A stretch of 64,000 nucleotides of DNA from Streptomyces sp. 549 (lineage in GTDB: Bacteria > Actinomycetota > Actinomycetes > Streptomycetales > Streptomycetaceae), in contig NZ_JASKMT010000022.1 in NCBI RefSeq assembly GCF_030124175.1, forward strand, positions 1 through 64,000. Reading direction: 5' to 3'. The notes beneath the pieces were generated by a model. The model worked only from the letters and a program-made list of their open reading frames with translations. It did not search any database and was not told the origin of the DNA. Below are positions 52,132 through 62,160 of this stretch, in pieces (the first letter of the stretch is position 1; each line of letters opens with the position of its first letter). Made by a program: the position numbers and the translations under genes.

Positions 52132-53163
52132 ATGCCCGAACTGCGCGTCGTGGCGGTCAGTAACGACGGCACACGGCTGGTGCTCAAGGCGGCCGACGAC
52201 AGCCAGTACACCCTTCCCATCGACGAACGACTGCGGGCCGCGGTGCGCAACGACCGTGCCCGGCTCGGCCAGATCGAGATCGAGGTCGAGAGCCACCTGC
52301 GGCCCCGTGACATCCAGGCGCGCATACGAGCCGGTGCCACGGCCGAGGAAGTCGCCCAGATGGCCGGCATCCCCGTCGACCGGGTCCGCCGCTTCGAGGG
52401 CCCGGTACTCGCCGAGCGCGCCTTCATGGCCGAGCGCGCCCGCAAGACCCCCGTCCGCCGCCCCGGTGAGAACACCGGCCCGCAGCTAGGCGAGGCGGTC
52501 GCCGAGCGGCTGCTGATGCGCGGCGCCGACAAGGACACCGTGCAGTGGGACTCCTGGCGGCGCGACGACGGGACGTGGGAGGTCCTGCTGGTCTACCTGG
52601 TCGCCGGTGAGGCGCACTCCGCGAGCTGGACGTACGACCCGCCGCGCCGCCTGGTGCAGGCGGTCGACGACGAGGCGCGGACGCTGATCGGGGAGACCGA
52701 CGACACGCCCGAGCCGAGCTTCCCGTTCGTGCCGCGCATCGCACGGCTGCCCCGGGACCGGGACGGCGAGGACGGCGAGCTCCGGGCCGACTCCGGCCGG
52801 GCCGAGCCGGCCCGGATCGACAACGAGGACCGCGACTCGCTGACCAGCCTGCTGGAGGCGGTACCGAGCTTCCGCGGCGACATGATCGTGCCCGAGCCGC
52901 CGCCCTCGGACGCGCCGGAGGTGGAGACCGAGCCGGCCGCCGCCGAGCCGGCCGAGGAGATCGAGCCGCCGGCCCCCGCGGCCAGCGCGGGTTCGGCGTA
53001 CGCGGACATCCTGATGCCCCGCTCGGTCGCGGGGCACCGTGACCGGCTGACCGGCACCACCGACCGCCAGGCCGAGGCGGACGGCGTCCGGCCGGGCCGG
53101 CGGGCCGCCGTGCCCAGCTGGGACGAGATCGTCTTCGGCACCCGGCGCAAGAAGCAGGAGTGA
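52132..53163 (+). CDS. sepH: Cell-division protein SepH
   Basis: This 343-residue protein starts MPELRVVAVSNDGTRLVL and has the DUF3071 N-terminal domain with a helix-turn-helix-like part (TAEEVAQMAGIPVDRVRRFEG). A disordered acidic middle and a conserved C-terminal end (PSWDEIVFGTRRKKQE) follow. SepH binds FtsZ and promotes its assembly at division sites in actinobacteria. ATG 52,132 follows GGGAGG; the upstream in-frame ATG-like start at 52,099 does not. Confidence 0.92.
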   Translation: MPELRVVAVSNDGTRLVLKAADDSQYTLPIDERLRAAVRNDRARLGQIEIEVESHLRPRDIQARIRAGATAEEVAQMAGIPVDRVRRFEGPVLAERAFMAERARKTPVRRPGENTGPQLGEAVAERLLMRGADKDTVQWDSWRRDDGTWEVLLVYLVAGEAHSASWTYDPPRRLVQAVDDEARTLIGETDDTPEPSFPFVPRIARLPRDRDGEDGELRADSGRAEPARIDNEDRDSLTSLLEAVPSFRGDMIVPEPPPSDAPEVETEPAAAEPAEEIEPPAPAASAGSAYADILMPRSVAGHRDRLTGTTDRQAEADGVRPGRRAAVPSWDEIVFGTRRKKQE

Positions 53164-53302
53164 GCCCGCCCGGGGGCGGGGGCGCCTGCCCTCACCCCCG
53201 GGAGCCGCACACCGTCACCCGTCCGGGTGATACCTCGGCTAGGAGTTCCGGCGTTCGCGCCCGGCGTGCAGGCGGTCGGGGCGCGTGCTACGGACTTCCC
53301 CC

Positions 53303-54166
53303 TCAGCCCGGCTCGGGGCCGGTGGCGACCGGCCGCTCAGGGTCGGCCGACCACGCCGACCACGAACCCGGGTACAGCGCCGCGTCCGTCCCGGCCGCCG
53401 CGAGCGCCAGCACCTGGTGCGCGCCGGACACCCCCGAGCCGCAGTACACGCCCACCTCGGCTCCGGGCACGGCCCCCAGGGCGGCGAACCGGTCCGCCAG
53501 CTCGCCCGGTGGCCGGAAGGTGCCCTCCGGGGTCACGTTCTCCGTGGTGGGCGCGCTGAGCGCGCCCGGGATGTGGCCGGCGACCGGGTCGATCGGCTCC
53601 ACCTCACCGCGGTAGCGCTCCCCCGCCCTCGCGTCCAGCAGCACCCCGCGCCGCGCCAGCCCGGCTGCGCCGTCGGCGTCCAGTACCGGCACGCTGCCCG
53701 GCCTGGGCTCGAAGTCGCCCGGCGCGGGCTCGGGCAGCTCGGTGCTCAGCGGGCCCGGCCAGGCCGCCAGGCCGCCGTCGAGCACCCTGACCTGCTCGTG
53801 GCCGGCCCAGCGCAGCAGCCACCAGGCACGGGCCGCGGCCCAGCCCTGGCCGCCGTCGTAGACGACAACCGGCCTGTCCGCGCTGACTCCGGCGCGGCGC
53901 ATCGTGGTACCGAAGTCGTCCGGGTCGGGCAGCGGATGCCGTCCGCCGCTGCCCGCCGGGCCCGCCAGCTCGGTGTCGAGGTCGACGTACACCGCGCCGG
54001 GCAGGTGCCCGGCCGCGTAGGCCGGTCGGCCGGACGGTCCGCCCTGCTCCCAGCGGACGTCGAGCAGCACCGGGCAGAGTGGGCCGCCGGGCCCCGCGGC
54101 GGGGCCCGGGGCGAGTTCGGCGGCTAGATCGGCAGCCAGTTCGGCGGCACTGATGAGAGGCGTCAT
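53303..54166 (-). CDS. sseA: Thiosulfate/3-mercaptopyruvate sulfurtransferase
   Basis: This 287-residue protein has two rhodanese domains (about 1-140, 155-285). The first is inactive; the second has the catalytic Cys in VYCGSGVSGAH (about residue 241). The loop CGSGV resembles the mercaptopyruvate type. It transfers sulfane sulfur to acceptors. Confidence 0.9.
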   Translation of the reverse strand: MTPLISAAELAADLAAELAPGPAAGPGGPLCPVLLDVRWEQGGPSGRPAYAAGHLPGAVYVDLDTELAGPAGSGGRHPLPDPDDFGTTMRRAGVSADRPVVVYDGGQGWAAARAWWLLRWAGHEQVRVLDGGLAAWPGPLSTELPEPAPGDFEPRPGSVPVLDADGAAGLARRGVLLDARAGERYRGEVEPIDPVAGHIPGALSAPTTENVTPEGTFRPPGELADRFAALGAVPGAEVGVYCGSGVSGAHQVLALAAAGTDAALYPGSWSAWSADPERPVATGPEPG

Positions 54167-54430
54167 GCGGGCATTCTCACCCGGCCCGGTCTCCCGCGGG
54201 GCCCGTTCCCAGCCGGTGGTCCCCGGACGGGGCGGCGGGAAATCCGGTCAATCCCCGCCCCCGCTGCGAGAAATGCGGCGCGGCGGGTACACACCAGGTC
54301 GGAGGATGCGAGCATCACCCCTACAGACACACAGCGCACACGGCAGGTCACGGCGCGCAGCAGTACGACGTTCACGGTGCCCTGGGCACCGCACGACCGC
54401 ATCGATGATGGTCCGAGGAGACGACAGAAG

Positions 54431-55240
54431 ATGACCGAGGCAGTGACTCGGCCCGCGCCGGGTACACCCTGCTGGGCCAGCCTGAGAGTGCACGACCTGG
54501 CGGCCGGCCAGAAGTTCTACAGCGAGCTGTTCGGCTGGGAGTTCCGCGAGGGTCCGCGCCAGACCGGGCCCTTCGTGCGGGCGCACTTCGGGGACCTGGT
54601 CGTGGCCGGGCTGGGAGAGGCCCGCCACGAGCCCTCCGGGCTGGGGGCGTGGCTGCCCTACCTGGCGACCGACGACGCCGACGCGACCTGTGCCCGCATC
54701 CGCGAGAGCGGCGGCACGGTGGCGGTCGGGCCGCTCGACTCGGGCGAGGACGGGCGGCTGGCGATCGCCTCCGACCCGAGCGGCGCGGCCTTCGGCATCT
54801 GGCAGGCGGGGCTGCACAGCGGCACCGAGCCGGACGGCCGTCCCGGCACCGCGGTGTGGGACGAGCTGGTGACCCGCAGCGCCCACGCGGTCCGGCCGTT
54901 CTACCGGGCGGTGTTCGGCTTCGACACCGAGCGGGTGGAGGCCGCCAGCGGCAACGAGTACCTGGCCCTGAAACTGGACGGGCGGCTCGTCGGCGGGATG
55001 CGCGGCGTCGGGGACGAGCTGCCGTCCGACCGCGGCCCGTACTGGACGACGTACTTCTCGGTCACCGACGCCGACGACGCCGCCCGGCGGGTGGTGGAGC
55101 TGGGCGGCCAGATCCTGCGGGACCCGCGGAACTCGCCGTACGGCCGGCTCGCCCACGTCGCGGACTCCGAGGGGGCGGCGTTCGCGGTGGTGCAGCTGAC
55201 GGACCCCAGCGACGCGGTGACCCGTCCGCTGCGCAGGTAG
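54431..55240 (+). CDS. Two-domain VOC (glyoxalase-like) protein
   Basis: This 269-residue protein has two VOC domains in tandem (about 10-130 and 140-260), each with the repeat GxPCW/VWDELVTRS start and FYSELFGW / FYRAVFGFD pattern. Members are dioxygenases, lyases or resistance proteins; the substrate is unknown. ATG 54,431 lies 10 bp after GAGGAGA. Confidence 0.85.
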   Translation: MTEAVTRPAPGTPCWASLRVHDLAAGQKFYSELFGWEFREGPRQTGPFVRAHFGDLVVAGLGEARHEPSGLGAWLPYLATDDADATCARIRESGGTVAVGPLDSGEDGRLAIASDPSGAAFGIWQAGLHSGTEPDGRPGTAVWDELVTRSAHAVRPFYRAVFGFDTERVEAASGNEYLALKLDGRLVGGMRGVGDELPSDRGPYWTTYFSVTDADDAARRVVELGGQILRDPRNSPYGRLAHVADSEGAAFAVVQLTDPSDAVTRPLRR

Positions 55241-55309
55241 CGGACGTCCGCTTCGTACGCGGCGGTAGCGGCCGGGCGGACGTCCGGCGCGGGAGCCCCC
55301 GGGGGCCGG

Positions 55310-55981
55310 TCAGCGGCGCGGCGCCGGCAGCGGCACGCCGTCCACCGGCAGCACGTCCGGGGACAGCGCGCCGGCCCCGGCCGCGGCGGCCGTCAGGCGC
55401 CGCCGGTGGTGGCGACGGCACAGCACCTCGTAGCCGACTTCACCGGGCGGCCGTCCGACGTCGCCGACGACGACCTGCGCGCCCTCCACGACCATCTGCC
55501 CGTCGACGGTGCGCGCGTTGTGCGTGGCGCGCGCACCGCACCAGCACAGGGCCTCCACCTGGAGGACCTCGACTCGGTCGGCCAGTTCGATGAGGCGCTG
55601 CGCACCGGGGAAGAGCCGGGTGCGGAAGTCGGTGGCGATGCCGAAGGCGAACACGTCTATGCCCAGGTCGTCGACCACCCGGGCCAGCTGGTCGATCTGG
55701 TCCTCGGTGAGGAACTGGGCCTCGTCGGCGATCACGTAGTCGGTCCGGCCGCCCGCGGTGAGGTGGGCGACGAGGTGGGCGTGGAAGTCGAAGCCGTCGC
55801 CCGCCTCCACCGCCTCGGTGACCAGGCCGAGCCGGGAGGAGAGCCGCCCCTCCCCCGCCCGGTCGTTGCGGGTGAAGATCATGCCCTGGAGGCCCCGCGC
55901 GGACCGGTTGTGCTCGATCTGCAGGGCAAGCGTGGACTTCCCGCAGTCCATTGTTCCACTGAAGAACACCAGCTCGGGCAT
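55310..55981 (-). CDS. tdk: Thymidine kinase
   Basis: This 223-residue type II thymidine kinase has the P-loop FSGTMDCGKST (about 7-17), DEAQFLTEDQ (about 89) and a lid region with zinc cysteines (CWCGARA, CRRHH). It phosphorylates thymidine for salvage. ATG 55,981 gives the standard MPELVFFSG start. Confidence 0.93.
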   Translation of the reverse strand: MPELVFFSGTMDCGKSTLALQIEHNRSARGLQGMIFTRNDRAGEGRLSSRLGLVTEAVEAGDGFDFHAHLVAHLTAGGRTDYVIADEAQFLTEDQIDQLARVVDDLGIDVFAFGIATDFRTRLFPGAQRLIELADRVEVLQVEALCWCGARATHNARTVDGQMVVEGAQVVVGDVGRPPGEVGYEVLCRRHHRRRLTAAAAGAGALSPDVLPVDGVPLPAPRR

Positions 55982-56033
55982 GGGGAGTTGCGGCCTTTCA
56001 GGGTGACGAGGTGACGTGCGGCGCGGGCGTGCG

Positions 56034-57242
56034 TCAGGTTCGCACTTCGAGCAGCGGGACGAGCTGCTCGGCCGGGGTGAGGGACCCGTGCATGCCGACG
56101 AGGGCGGACTCGTTGGGTTCGGTGCGGGTGGCGACGACGGCCGCGGTGCCGTCCATCGCCACCACGACGTCGCCGATGCGGTCGTACACGCGGTCGTCGA
56201 CGCCCTTGCCGGGCAGGCCGAACCAGCCCAGCTCGATGGCCTCGTCCCGGGTGGCGACCCACGCCTGGTCGGCGAGCACCTCGCGCCAGACGGCGTACAC
56301 GTCGCGGGCGGCGCCGGGAACGGCGTAGAGGTGCCGGGCGCGGCCCTCACCGCCGAGGCGCCGGACGCCGGCGCTCAGTTCCCAGTCCTCGTCGAAGTCG
56401 AAGCGGTGCGCGTCGCCCGGCGGCACGTCGACCATGCCGTGGTCGGCGGTGACGTACAGCGCGGAGCGCGGCGGCAGTTGCTCGGCGAGGCGCTGCGCCA
56501 GGCGGTCGACGTGGGCGAGCTGGCCGCGCCAGGCGTCGGAGTCCACACCGTGGCGGTGGCCGTTGCCGTCCAGCTCGGCGTAGTACGTGTAGACCAGCGC
56601 CCGGTCCCCGGCGCCCAAGCGGTCCGCGGCCAGGTCCATGCGCTCCTCGCCGGTGAGCCGGCCGAAGAAGGTGCCGCCGGACAGCGCGACGCGGGTGAGC
56701 GGGGTGGTCTCGAAGTGCGGGGCCGACACCTGGCAGGTGGCGACGCCTGCGGCGTGCGCCTGCTGGAAGACGGTCGGGTAGGGCTGCCAGACGTGGGGGT
56801 CCGTCCACGGCTGCCAGCGGAGCTGGTTCATCAGCCCGCCGGTGTCGGGGTCGAGCACGGTGTACCCGGGCAGCCCGTGCGCGGCGGGGGTGAGGCCGGT
56901 GCCGACGGAGGCGAGCGAGGTGGCCGTGGTGGACGGGAATCCGGACGTGATGGGGGTGCCCGCGCCGCCTCCCGAGGTGGCCAGCAGCGAGGTGAGGAAC
57001 GGCGCCTGGGCGGGGTGGTCCCGCAGGATGTGCCAGCCGAGCCCGTCGACGAGGAAGACGCAGACCCGGTCGGCCGGCTCGATGGCCAGGCGGGCCGCGT
57101 GGCCGGGCACGTGCTGCCCGGCGGCGATGGTCGGCAGCAGGTCGGCGAGCGAGGCGTCGCCGTAGCGGGGCGCGGGGGCGCTGCGCGGGTCGAGGGGTTC
57201 GGGATCGGGCAGCGGCGCTCCCGGGGCTGCGGGGGGTGCCAT
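56034..57242 (-). CDS. Alkaline phosphatase-superfamily phosphodiesterase
   Basis: This 402-residue protein has the alkaline-phosphatase/nucleotide pyrophosphatase fold: VFLVDGLGWHIL (metal Asp), FPSTTATSLAS (nucleophile Thr), YYAELDGNGHRHG and VTADHGMVDVP (metal ligands). It probably hydrolyses a phosphodiester or pyrophosphate; the substrate is unknown. Its ATG overlaps the DUF5998 stop by one base. Confidence 0.88.
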   Translation of the reverse strand: MAPPAAPGAPLPDPEPLDPRSAPAPRYGDASLADLLPTIAAGQHVPGHAARLAIEPADRVCVFLVDGLGWHILRDHPAQAPFLTSLLATSGGGAGTPITSGFPSTTATSLASVGTGLTPAAHGLPGYTVLDPDTGGLMNQLRWQPWTDPHVWQPYPTVFQQAHAAGVATCQVSAPHFETTPLTRVALSGGTFFGRLTGEERMDLAADRLGAGDRALVYTYYAELDGNGHRHGVDSDAWRGQLAHVDRLAQRLAEQLPPRSALYVTADHGMVDVPPGDAHRFDFDEDWELSAGVRRLGGEGRARHLYAVPGAARDVYAVWREVLADQAWVATRDEAIELGWFGLPGKGVDDRVYDRIGDVVVAMDGTAAVVATRTEPNESALVGMHGSLTPAEQLVPLLEVRT

Positions 57243-57826
57243 CAGCGGGACGTCACCGTCGCCTCGGACAGCGCCTGGGCGAAGGAGAGCGCCTGGCGCA
57301 CGGTGTCCGGGCCGTCGCCGGCCTCGCTGACCCGCAGGGAGAGGTCGTCCGCGGTGGTGGACCCGGTGTAGCCGTGGTCGGCATCGCAGTTGGGGTCGCC
57401 GCAGGCGGCCGGTTCCAGGTCGATGCGGCTGACCGCGCCCCAGCCGATGGTGAGGACCACCTCGCGGGGCAGCGTGCCGGGGGTGTACGACTCCGGGTTC
57501 GCGACCACCCGGCTCAGCACCACCGAGGAGATGCGGTCCAGCTTCACCGACTCGGTGGAGGTGGTGGCGTAGGGCACGGAGGCGTCGCCGTCGGCGGCCT
57601 GCTCGTCGGTGTGGCTGACGATGAACCGGGTGCCGGTCAGCACCAGCACGGTGACATGGCGGCGCACCTCGTTGGAGTCGAAGGTCGTCTCCTGGTGCAC
57701 GACGTAGGAGGCGACCGGTTCTCCGCCGACCGCGACCTCCACCGCCTCGGCCACGAGGGCGGGGTAGTAGCCACTGCGCTCGATCGCCGTACGCAGTCCC
57801 TGCGTCGTCGTTCCGGTCTTCGCCAT
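57242..57826 (-). CDS. DUF5998 protein
   Basis: This 194-residue conserved actinobacterial protein has a beta-rich core (SYVVHQETTFDSNEVRRHVT, GTRFIVSHTDEQA) and a CGDPNCDADHGYTG motif near residue 145. Function unknown. It is translationally coupled to the phosphodiesterase gene. Confidence 0.87.
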   Translation of the reverse strand: MAKTGTTTQGLRTAIERSGYYPALVAEAVEVAVGGEPVASYVVHQETTFDSNEVRRHVTVLVLTGTRFIVSHTDEQAADGDASVPYATTSTESVKLDRISSVVLSRVVANPESYTPGTLPREVVLTIGWGAVSRIDLEPAACGDPNCDADHGYTGSTTADDLSLRVSEAGDGPDTVRQALSFAQALSEATVTSR

Positions 57827-57855
57827 GCGGCCCATCCTACGGGGACGGGGAGGTG

Positions 57856-60573
57856 TCAGTACGCGGGCAGACGGCGCGGGCCGAGGTCGGTGGTGGCCGC
57901 TGGCGGGGCCAGGCGCACCGCCGCGCCGAGCACGGCGAGCCCGTGCGGGGCGACGACGACCGGCTCCAGCTCTACCGAGACGATCTGCGGGTGGTCGTCG
58001 ACGAGCAGCGACACCCGCAGCAGCAGGTCCTCCAGCGCGGCGGTGTCCACCGGCTGGGAGCCACGCCAGCCGAACAGCATGGGCGCGGTGCGGATGCCGC
58101 GGACCAGCCCGGCGGCCTCCCGGTCGGTGACGGGGACCAGCCGGTAGGCGAGGTCGCCGAGCAGCTCCGAGGGCGGCCCGGCCAGCCCGAAGGACAGCAC
58201 CGCGCCGATGGAGGGGTCCACCGCGGCCCGCACCACGGTGTCCACGCCGCGCGGCGCCATGGCCTGCACGACAGGCCGCAGCTCCTGCGCGGTGCCCAGG
58301 GTGGTGGTCAGTTCGGCGTGGACGCGGCGCAGCGCGGGCTCGCCGGCGAGGTCGAGGCGGACCGCGCCGAGGTCGGCCCGGTCCTTGAGGTGCGGCGCGG
58401 TGGTCTTCAGCGCCACCGGGTAGCCGAGCGAGGCCGCCGCCGCCGCGGCGGCGTCGGCGTCGGGGGCGGGGACCGCCGGGGAGACGTGGATGCCGTAGCC
58501 GCCGAGCAGGGCGGCGGTGTCGGCGGCGCCGAGCGGGACACTGCGGGAGCGGTCGGCGGCCGGGGCCCTGGCCGGGTCCAGCCCGGCGGAGCGCAGGGCG
58601 CTGGTGATCAGCTCGGCCGCCGCGGTCTCCGCCACGTCGTGGTCGGGGACCCGGCCGGGAGTGGCCGCGTCGGCCTGCCACTGCGCGTAGCGCACGGCCT
58701 CCGCGAGGGCCCGCACGGCGCGCTCGGGGGCGGGGAAGGAGGGGATGCGGCGTTCGCTGAGCGCGGCGTCCAGCCCTTCGATGGCCAGATGGGCGACGGA
58801 GACCGGCTTGCCCGATCCGGCGGCGGCCGACTGGAGCGCGTCGGCGAGCTCACCGGCCTGCCAGGCGTCGACCCAGGGGATCGCGGTGACGACGACGGCG
58901 TCCGTGCCGGGGTCTGCCAGCGCGGCGGCCAGTGCCTGCCGGAAGTCCTCCGGTGCGGCGGAGGAGGTCAGGTCCACCACCTGGGCGGGTTGCAGGCCCT
59001 GGGCGAGGCAGGCGTCGTAGGTGAGCAGGCCGAGCGACTCGGCGTTGCCGAGCGTGGTGACCCTCGGTCCGGCGGGCAGCGGCTGGAAGGCGAGCTGGAC
59101 GCCGGTGTCGACGAGTTCGGTGACGGTGTCGACGAGCAGCACGCCGGCCTGCCGCAGCAGCACCGACACGGTGGCGTCCGGGGTGCGGCTGGCGGGGACG
59201 GCGTGGCCGGGCGGCGGCGCGCTGCCGCTGTGCCGGGCGCCCTTGACCACGACGACCGGCTTGCGCACGGCGGTGCGCTTGACGAGCCGGGTGAACTTGC
59301 GGGGGTTGCCGATGGACTCCAGGTACATCAGGACCACGTCGGTGTCCGGGTCGTCGTCCCAGTACTGCAGCACGTCGTTGCCGGAGACGTCGGCGCGGTT
59401 GCCGGCGGCGACGAACGAGGACAGCCCGGCGCCGCGGCGGTGCAGTCCGGCGAGCAGGGCGATGGCGATCGCCCCTGACTGGGTGAACAGCCCGATCCGG
59501 CCGCGTTCGGGGGTCTCCGGGGAGAGCGTCGCGTTGAGGCGTACCGCGGGTGAGGTGTTGAGCAGGCCGAAGGCGTTGGGGCCGATGATCCGCATGCCGT
59601 AGGAGCGGGCGCGGCGGACGAGTTCACGCTGCTCGGCCCGGTCGAAGTCGGCGGACAGTACGACGAGCCCCTGCACGCCGTGCTCACCGCAGTCGGTGAC
59701 GACGGGGCCGACCTGGTCGGCAGGGACGGCGAGCACCGCGAGGTCGACGGGTTCGGGGATGTCGCGCACCGAGCGGTGGGCGGACACGCCGGGCACGCCG
59801 TCGAGCGCGGTCGCGCCGGGTTCCAGGCGGTGGTTGACGGCGTAGGTGCGGCCGGTGAAGCCGGCGGTGCGCAGCGACTCCAGCACCGAGCGGCCGGCGC
59901 CGCCGGGGCTGCGGCCGGCGCCGATGACGGCGACCGAGCGGGGGGCGAGCAGCCGCTGCACCGAGTGCGCCTCGGCGCGCTGCTCGCGGGCGCGCATGAC
60001 GGCCAGCGACTCGGCGGTGGGTTCGAGGTCGAGGTCGAGATGGACCGAGCCGTCCTCGAAGCTGCGCTTCTGGGAGTAGCCGGCGTCGGTGAAGACCTTG
60101 ATCATCTTGCTGTTGGCGGGCAGCACCTCGGCGGTGAAGCGGCGCACGCCGCGTTCACGGGCGCAGGCCGCGATGTGCTCCAGCAGGGTGGAGGCGACGC
60201 CGCGTCCCTGGTGGGCGTCCTGGACGAGGAACGCCACCTCGGCGTTGTCGGCGGGCGCGGACGCCGGGCGGCCAGCGGCGTCGATGCGGTCGTAGCGCAC
60301 GGTGGCGATGAACTCGCCGCCGACGGTGACGGCGAGGCCGACCCGGTCGACGTAGTCGTGGTGGGTGAAGCGGCGTACGTCGCGGTCCGACAGGCGGGGG
60401 TAGGGCGCGAAGAAGCGGTAGTACTTCGACTCGTCCGACACCTGCTCGTAGAAGCTGACGAGGCGGCCCGCGTCATCGGGGGTGATCGGCCGGATCGTGG
60501 CCGTCCCTCCGTCGCGCAGCACCACGTCGGCTTCCCAGTGGGTCGGGTAGGCACGCTCCGGGGCTGGCTGCAT
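57856..60573 (-). CDS. PatA-type protein acetyltransferase (GNAT plus NDP-forming acyl-CoA synthetase-like)
   Basis: This 905-residue protein has an N-terminal GNAT domain (about 15-180; VQDAHQGRGVASTLLEHI) followed by CoA-binding, ligase-CoA and ATP-grasp domains of the NDP-forming acyl-CoA synthetase family. Two-domain enzymes of this kind acetylate lysines on acyl-CoA synthetases. The GNAT-first order is the streptomycete arrangement, reversed from enterobacterial Pat. ATG 60,573 matches the family start. Confidence 0.88.
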   Translation of the reverse strand: MQPAPERAYPTHWEADVVLRDGGTATIRPITPDDAGRLVSFYEQVSDESKYYRFFAPYPRLSDRDVRRFTHHDYVDRVGLAVTVGGEFIATVRYDRIDAAGRPASAPADNAEVAFLVQDAHQGRGVASTLLEHIAACARERGVRRFTAEVLPANSKMIKVFTDAGYSQKRSFEDGSVHLDLDLEPTAESLAVMRAREQRAEAHSVQRLLAPRSVAVIGAGRSPGGAGRSVLESLRTAGFTGRTYAVNHRLEPGATALDGVPGVSAHRSVRDIPEPVDLAVLAVPADQVGPVVTDCGEHGVQGLVVLSADFDRAEQRELVRRARSYGMRIIGPNAFGLLNTSPAVRLNATLSPETPERGRIGLFTQSGAIAIALLAGLHRRGAGLSSFVAAGNRADVSGNDVLQYWDDDPDTDVVLMYLESIGNPRKFTRLVKRTAVRKPVVVVKGARHSGSAPPPGHAVPASRTPDATVSVLLRQAGVLLVDTVTELVDTGVQLAFQPLPAGPRVTTLGNAESLGLLTYDACLAQGLQPAQVVDLTSSAAPEDFRQALAAALADPGTDAVVVTAIPWVDAWQAGELADALQSAAAGSGKPVSVAHLAIEGLDAALSERRIPSFPAPERAVRALAEAVRYAQWQADAATPGRVPDHDVAETAAAELITSALRSAGLDPARAPAADRSRSVPLGAADTAALLGGYGIHVSPAVPAPDADAAAAAAASLGYPVALKTTAPHLKDRADLGAVRLDLAGEPALRRVHAELTTTLGTAQELRPVVQAMAPRGVDTVVRAAVDPSIGAVLSFGLAGPPSELLGDLAYRLVPVTDREAAGLVRGIRTAPMLFGWRGSQPVDTAALEDLLLRVSLLVDDHPQIVSVELEPVVVAPHGLAVLGAAVRLAPPAATTDLGPRRLPAY

Positions 60574-60716
60574 GGGCACAGCGTACGGGCCGCGGCCGGG
60601 TGCCGGACCGGGCCGCGACCCGTACGCGGCGGGTGTCCCAGTTCGCGGACGCGGGTGCGTGGCAGGCTTCCGGGACGGCAGAGTGCGGGGAAGGACCACG
60701 CGCCCCTCCGTGCGAA

Positions 60717-60732
60717 ACTGGTCTAGACAACT
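60717..60732 (+). promoter_or_regulatory. DasR-responsive element (dre) upstream of ptsH
   Basis: ACTGGTCTAGACAACT matches the dre consensus A(G/C)TGGTCTAGACCA(G/C)T at all but one position. It lies 21 bp before the ptsH start. DasR, the N-acetylglucosamine regulator, is known to control ptsH in Streptomyces. Confidence 0.85.
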
Positions 60733-60753
60733 CTCCGAATGAAGGGCAACACC

Positions 60754-61035
60754 ATGGCTGAGCGCCGCGTCTCCGTCGGCTGGCCCGAGGGCCTGCACGC
60801 CCGTCCCGCCTCCATCTTCGTTCGCGCCGCGACCGCCGCCGGCGTGCCCGTCACCATCGCCAAGAAGGACGGCGACCCCGTCAACGCCGCCTCGATGCTG
60901 GCCGTGCTCGGCCTGGGCGCCGAGGGTGGCGAGGAGGTCGTACTGGCCTCCGACGCCGAGGGTGCGGACGCCGCGCTGGACCGCCTGGCGAAGCTGGTGG
61001 CCGAAGGGCTGGAGGAGCTCCCCGAATCGGTCTGA
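60754..61035 (+). CDS. ptsH: HPr phosphocarrier protein
   Basis: This 93-residue PTS phosphocarrier has the active His15 in GLHARPAS and the Ser-containing segment NAASMLAVLGLGAEGGEEV. It passes phosphate from Enzyme I to sugar permeases. ATG 60,754 has AAGGG before it. It has its own terminator and a DasR site. Confidence 0.95.
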   Translation: MAERRVSVGWPEGLHARPASIFVRAATAAGVPVTIAKKDGDPVNAASMLAVLGLGAEGGEEVVLASDAEGADAALDRLAKLVAEGLEELPESV

Positions 61036-61078
61036 GCACCCCGCCCGGCACTCCCCCGGCACCCGGGGGAGCCGGCAG

Positions 61079-61120
61079 CGGCAAAAGGCGGCGGAGCAGG
61101 TGCTCCGCCGCCTTTTGCCG
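61079..61120 (+). terminator. Strong terminator after ptsH
   Basis: A perfect 20-bp stem (left arm 61,079-61,098, starting CGGCAAAAGG) with a GG centre and T-rich right arm lies 44 bp after the ptsH stop. Confidence 0.92.
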
Positions 61121-61198
61121 TAACACGTCAGGCGCCATTCGGAATTCGACAGCGTGAATTGCCTCCCCCGCCCCGCAGACCTTTGTATACAGCGCCTG

Positions 61199-61885
61199 TT
61201 AATCGCGGGCGCGCGCGGTGTTTACAGCAGGTTTCAAAGTCCTCACAGCCGCCGGGCGCGGGAGGCGGCGAATTACCGGGAATCGCTCCACCTGGGCCGC
61301 CGCCAGCGCCCTGGCGCGCTCGGCGTCCCGGCGGGCGACGGCATCCACCATCGCGCCGTGCTCCTGCCACACCGCCGCGGCCCGCGGCGGCGGATCGACC
61401 ACCTCGGGTGAGTACATCCACACGGTCTTGCGGCGCAGCTGGGTCAGCAGCGCGGCCAGGCTGGGACTGTCCGACGCCTGGGCCAGCGTCTCGTGGAACC
61501 AGTCGCCGAGCGGGCGCAGGTCCGACAACTGGCCGTGCGCCGCCCGCTGGCGCCCCAGCCGCACCAGCCCGCGCAGCACCTTCAGATGTGCGTCGGAGCG
61601 CCGCTGCGCGGCCCGTGCGGCGCCCAGCGGCTCCAGCAGGGCGCGGATGTCGAGCAGGTCGGCGGCCTCCCGCTCGGTCGGCTCCGCCACACACGCGCCG
61701 GCATGCCTGCGGGTGGTCACGAAGCCCTCGGACTCCAGCGTGCGCAGCGCCTCGCGGACCGGCACCCGGGAGACGCCGTAACGGCGGGCCAACTGCTCCT
61801 CGGTGAGCCGCGCGCCCGGCGGGAACACGCCGGAGACGATTTCGTCGCGAATCGCAGTGCATACCGTGTGCGCGGAAACGCGCAT
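61199..61885 (-). CDS. GntR-family regulator (FadR/FCD type)
   Basis: This 228-residue protein has an N-terminal winged helix (LARRYGVSRVPVREALRTLESEGFV, about 25-70) and a helical FCD ligand-binding domain. The effector is unknown; members bind small carboxylates. ATG 61,885 follows GGAGG. Confidence 0.88.
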   Translation of the reverse strand: MRVSAHTVCTAIRDEIVSGVFPPGARLTEEQLARRYGVSRVPVREALRTLESEGFVTTRRHAGACVAEPTEREAADLLDIRALLEPLGAARAAQRRSDAHLKVLRGLVRLGRQRAAHGQLSDLRPLGDWFHETLAQASDSPSLAALLTQLRRKTVWMYSPEVVDPPPRAAAVWQEHGAMVDAVARRDAERARALAAAQVERFPVIRRLPRPAAVRTLKPAVNTARARD

Positions 61886-62160
61886 GGTCCGACCTCCGGC
61901 GTGATCCCATGACCCCGTGATTCCCACGATTTCTGGTGGCGTCGCAGAACCGAACTGTATTCCATTCACCGGTTAATTCCGATCCCGGGACCGGATGCGG
62001 CGGAAAAGGAACGGCCCGGCGGACGCGGGAGGACCGGCTCCCGGGGCAGGCGCACGAGGACCCCCGGCACGGATGCCGGGGGTCCTCGGGTGGGGTGCGG
62101 CGGGTCAGGTCGCCGCTGCGCGTGCCCCTGGGGGCACGGCGGCCGGGTGGGCCGCGGGGC

